Assembly: GCA_016235265.1 (NCBI GenBank)
Contig: JACRLI010000007.1
Span: 171,801-235,800 of the forward strand
Length of the DNA stretch: 64,000 nucleotides
From: Candidatus Eisenbacteria bacterium
GTDB taxonomy: Bacteria; Eisenbacteria; RBG-16-71-46; JACRLI01
Direction of reading: 5' to 3'
Under the pieces are notes generated by a model. The model was not told the origin of the DNA. It did not search any database and worked only from the letters and a program-made list of their open reading frames with translations. A program made the translations under genes and the position numbers. Shown piece by piece: positions 61,444 through 64,000 of the stretch; within the stretch, counting starts at the first letter, position 1, and each line of letters starts with the position of its first letter.

Positions 61444-63684
61444 ATGACAAGGATGCATTGGATGCGATGGACGCTGCTCGCGTGCCTGGCGGCTGTGTGC
61501 CTTTTCGGCGCCGCCCCGGCCCGCGCGGAAGGCGACTTCCTCACGTATGGCTCGCAGTGGTGGGACCAGACCGCGCAGGAGGCCAAGTACCAGGAGTACC
61601 GTGACATTCCCAGGGGCGGATTCCTCGAGAACTTCCTGCTCACCCGGGAGAGCGGCCGCAACCAGTTCACGCTGTTCGGCAGCAACGCCCTGCGCTCGGA
61701 CCAGTCCACCTCGGCGCGCTGGACCAACGGCGTGCGGCTGAGCCTGGAGATGGGCTACGCCGAGACGCCGCACCAGTTCAGCTTCATCACGAAGTCCCCA
61801 TGGTACCAGGTGCGTCCGGGGGTGTTCGTGCTTCCGGATTCGCTGCAGGGCGGGCTCCAGAAGACCCCCGGCAACTACGGCGGCGTGATGCGCGACCTGC
61901 TCAACTCCTCCCCGATCGTCCCGCTGGGCTTCCAGACGAACGTCTCGAAAGCCCGCCTGCGCGGACGCCCGATGGAGGGCTTCCAGTTGGAGGCCAGCGC
62001 CACCCGGCGGGTGCGCACCGGCAACAAGGCCATCGGAATCGCAGTCCCGGTCACGGGCAGCGGCCCGTCGGACGGCTACGAAATGCCGGAGCCCATCGAC
62101 CAGCAGACGCTGGACGGCGAACTGCGCGCCAACTACCAGAAGCGGTTCGAGAAGGAAAACGTGGGGCTCAACATCCAGGCGATCGTGGGGATGTCGAAGT
62201 TCACCAATTACGTGGACCGGATGGTCTTCGACAACCCGAAGCGGCTCACCGACAGCCCGACCGCCGGTGCCGCAGCGATGCAGATTCCCCTGTACCCCGA
62301 CAACGACGTGCTGCGCGGGAACCTGATGCTCGGCCTGGAGCTGCCGCACCGCACCCTCCTGACGGCGGCGATGGGCATCGCCCGCACGGAGCAGAACCAG
62401 CGCTTCCTGCCCTACACGGTGAACTCGCTGCTCACGGGCGCGGTGGGGACGGACACCAACAAGGTGAACATCTCCACGCTGGCGCTGCCGGACACCAGCC
62501 TGCACGGCAAGGCCATCACCAAGACCATGGACGTGCGCCTGGCTTCGAGGCTCATGGACCAGGTCTCGGCCACGCTGCGCTACCGTTCCTACAAGTACGA
62601 GAACCAGACCCCGGAGCTCGTGTTCCCCGGCGTGGCGCTGTTCGACCGCAGCTGGGTCAATGAGGAGCAGGGGCCGAACCTGTGGGGCCACAGCAACCAG
62701 GCCGTGGGCCTGGACGTGGACGCGGACCCGATGCGCCAGGTGAAGCTGGGCCTGAGCTACGAACTGCGCGACCGCAAGCACGCGGACCGCGAAACCGCCC
62801 GTGACACCGAGAACTGGATCGGCGCCAAGGCCCGCATCATGCCGCTCGACCAGTACGGCCTGGTGATCAAGGCGCGTTACGAGCACGGCAAGCGTCACGG
62901 ACACGTCGACGAAGACCACATGGTGGAGCTGCCCGACTCGGTGGAGAAAGGCAACCTGCGCCGGTTCGACGTGGCCGACCGCACCCGGAACCTGGTGGGC
63001 GTGGGGGCCTCGTGGTCGGTGGGCAAGTACCTCGACATGTCGGCCGACTTCTCCTACACCAAGATCGAATTCCCGGCCAATGACTCCACGGACGGGAAGT
63101 TCTACGGATGGACGGGGGACACGGCCACCACGGTCACCATGGACGCGGTGTTCCACGCCACCGAGCAGCTGGACATTCACGGCGGCATCGGCGTGAGCCT
63201 GCACAACTACGGGCAGGCCTCGCACGAGAGCAGCCCCAACGCGGATCCCACGAAGCGGATCGAGACCGACTGGTTCGTGTTCATGAAGGACAAGAACCAC
63301 TTCGCGATCCTGGATGCGACCTGGCGCGGCATGGGCGACAAGCTCACCCTCACCGGCTCGTACGAATTCGAGCGCACGCAGATGCCCATGGGCGAGCTCT
63401 GGGCAGGTCCGGAGAACAGCGTGACGCGCCCGATCGGGCAGTTGCCGGAGTTCTTCTCACGCCGGCACACCCTGGGGCTGGAAGCCGCGTACAGGATCGC
63501 CGAGAAGTGTCAGGTCGGCGCCCGGTGGGCGTTCGACGAATACTTCATCGCGGACTGGCAGCAGCAGGACAACCCGTACGTCAACCCGGTGACCGGGACG
63601 GTGAACACGATCTTCATGGGCAACAACCGTTTCGGCTACTACCACGCGCACCGCTTCGCGGTGCTGGTGAAGCGGGACCTGTAG
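61444..63684 (+). CDS. MtrB/PioB-type outer-membrane porin
   Basis: A 746-residue beta-barrel with signal peptide (LLACLAAVCLFGAAPARA). It begins DFLTYGSQWWDQTAQEAKY, and long alternating hydrophobic strands run to the terminal strand HRFAVLVKRDL. Length and gene order fit MtrB/PioB, which sheathes the decaheme cytochrome in the outer membrane. A CxxC pair near the N-terminus, present in Shewanella MtrB, is not seen. It lies 12 bases after the cytochrome gene, so they form one operon. No MtrC-like surface cytochrome gene lies downstream in the window. Confidence 0.85.
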   Translation: MTRMHWMRWTLLACLAAVCLFGAAPARAEGDFLTYGSQWWDQTAQEAKYQEYRDIPRGGFLENFLLTRESGRNQFTLFGSNALRSDQSTSARWTNGVRLSLEMGYAETPHQFSFITKSPWYQVRPGVFVLPDSLQGGLQKTPGNYGGVMRDLLNSSPIVPLGFQTNVSKARLRGRPMEGFQLEASATRRVRTGNKAIGIAVPVTGSGPSDGYEMPEPIDQQTLDGELRANYQKRFEKENVGLNIQAIVGMSKFTNYVDRMVFDNPKRLTDSPTAGAAAMQIPLYPDNDVLRGNLMLGLELPHRTLLTAAMGIARTEQNQRFLPYTVNSLLTGAVGTDTNKVNISTLALPDTSLHGKAITKTMDVRLASRLMDQVSATLRYRSYKYENQTPELVFPGVALFDRSWVNEEQGPNLWGHSNQAVGLDVDADPMRQVKLGLSYELRDRKHADRETARDTENWIGAKARIMPLDQYGLVIKARYEHGKRHGHVDEDHMVELPDSVEKGNLRRFDVADRTRNLVGVGASWSVGKYLDMSADFSYTKIEFPANDSTDGKFYGWTGDTATTVTMDAVFHATEQLDIHGGIGVSLHNYGQASHESSPNADPTKRIETDWFVFMKDKNHFAILDATWRGMGDKLTLTGSYEFERTQMPMGELWAGPENSVTRPIGQLPEFFSRRHTLGLEAAYRIAEKCQVGARWAFDEYFIADWQQQDNPYVNPVTGTVNTIFMGNNRFGYYHAHRFAVLVKRDL

Positions 63685-63758
63685 CGAACACCGCCCGCCC
63701 GGTGGGGGTGGCCTGGGCCGCGGGCCATCCCCGCCGGGTGGGGCGGAATCGAACGAAG

Positions 63759-63778
63759 GGCAGGCCTCCGGGCCTGCC
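63759..63778. other. hairpin after the porin gene
   Basis: GGCAGGCC-tccg-GGCCTGCC, eight perfect pairs; shares the GGCAGGC core with the hairpins at 13220 and 34681. Confidence 0.5.
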
Positions 63779-63798
63779 GACAGCGGCCGAAACGTTCA

Positions 63799-63828
63799 GA
63801 GCCCCCGGGGCTTTCCTCCCGGGGGCTC
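63799..63828 (+). terminator. terminator of the cytochrome-porin operon
   Basis: GAGCCCCCGGG / CCCGGGGGCTC, eleven perfect pairs around an eight-base loop, followed by TTCGTTA. Confidence 0.7.
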
Positions 63829-63931
63829 TTCGTTACGTTACGGCCTCGGAGACCTCTCCCCGGGCGTCATGAACGGACCTGCGCGCTGCCTTCATCATCT
63901 CCGCTCCCCCTGGCCGACATGGATGGCGGTC

Positions 63932-64000
63932 CTACACGCATGTCGCCAGCACCACCAGCAGGCCGAAGGCGATCTCGCTCAGGCCCAACTGCATGGTGGT
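63932..64000 (-). CDS. 3' end of a membrane protein gene (partial)
   Basis: Reading leftward from the window edge, 22 sense codons precede a TAG at 63934-63932. The visible peptide (LGLSEIAFGLLVVLATCV) is hydrophobic and resembles a final membrane helix. The rest lies outside the window; family unknown. Confidence 0.35.
   Translation of the reverse strand, partial: TTMQLGLSEIAFGLLVVLATCV

Overview
The window is a GC-rich, densely coded bacterial chromosome segment with no rRNA, tRNA, CRISPR array, phage or insertion sequence that I could recognise. Several secreted proteins end in FlgD/Por-type C-terminal sorting domains of the kind used by type IX secretion, and a PorV/PorQ-like barrel is present. 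This points to a Gram-negative bacterium of the wider FCB group. Candidatus Eisenbacteria or a similar uncultured lineage is my best guess; it rests on gene content only. Alternative starts (TTG, GTG) are common, and recognisable promoters look like TTGnCn-N16/18-TAnnnT or carry TGn extended -10 boxes.

Layout. 1-2397 (minus): two glycosyltransferases. 2699-3861: a frameshifted MFS transporter. 3983-6046: a secreted alpha/beta hydrolase with a sorting tail. 6079-7233 (minus): an XRE regulator with a degenerate ImmA/IrrE domain, divergent from a pyruvate dehydrogenase/lipoate operon (7444-14185: lpdA, lipB, pdhA, pdhB, pdhC, lipA). 14265-17346 (minus): two envelope proteins, beta-carbonic anhydrase, a DUF1801 protein and a GrpB-family protein. 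17532-20646: an L,D-transpeptidase/Mur-ligase fusion and a leaderless phosphoesterase. 20838-23280: an undecaheme-like cytochrome with a sorting tail, and a thioredoxin-fold protein. 23426-27544: DUF2752 protein, a duplicated membrane protein, a DnaQ-like exonuclease, a degenerate NtrC-like regulator and a lipoprotein metalloprotease. 27719-32294: aspartase, a secreted protein, an MFS transporter and rsgA. 32656-34611: groES-groEL. 35073-44496: a giant IPT-repeat surface protein, a pseudo-S41 protease (minus), a FlgD-Ig-like protein and a PorV-like barrel. 44648-50876: lipoprotein, homocysteine methyltransferase, HAD phosphatase, a very basic small protein with a leader hairpin, an M16 peptidase pair and a solo CBM48 protein. 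51311-58106: a Ycf48-like lipoprotein, a pseudo-M2 peptidase, a NYN protein, a glycine-zipper lipoprotein and a TMTC-like protein. 58151-60148: an S9 peptidase. 60484-63684: an MtrA/MtrB-type decaheme cytochrome and porin pair.

How it fits together. The PDH operon carries the whole pyruvate-to-acetyl-CoA complex plus both endogenous lipoylation enzymes, next to a regulator likely to control it. The MtrAB-like pair would carry electrons across the outer membrane, and the cytochrome with a sorting tail is a candidate cell-surface partner exported by another route. A second theme is the number of enzyme-family proteins lacking key catalytic residues: the ImmA/IrrE-domain regulator, the NtrC-like ATPase, the S41 and M2 peptidases, the second M16 subunit and possibly the pdhC acyltransferase. 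These were read by eye from the sequence and need alignment to confirm.
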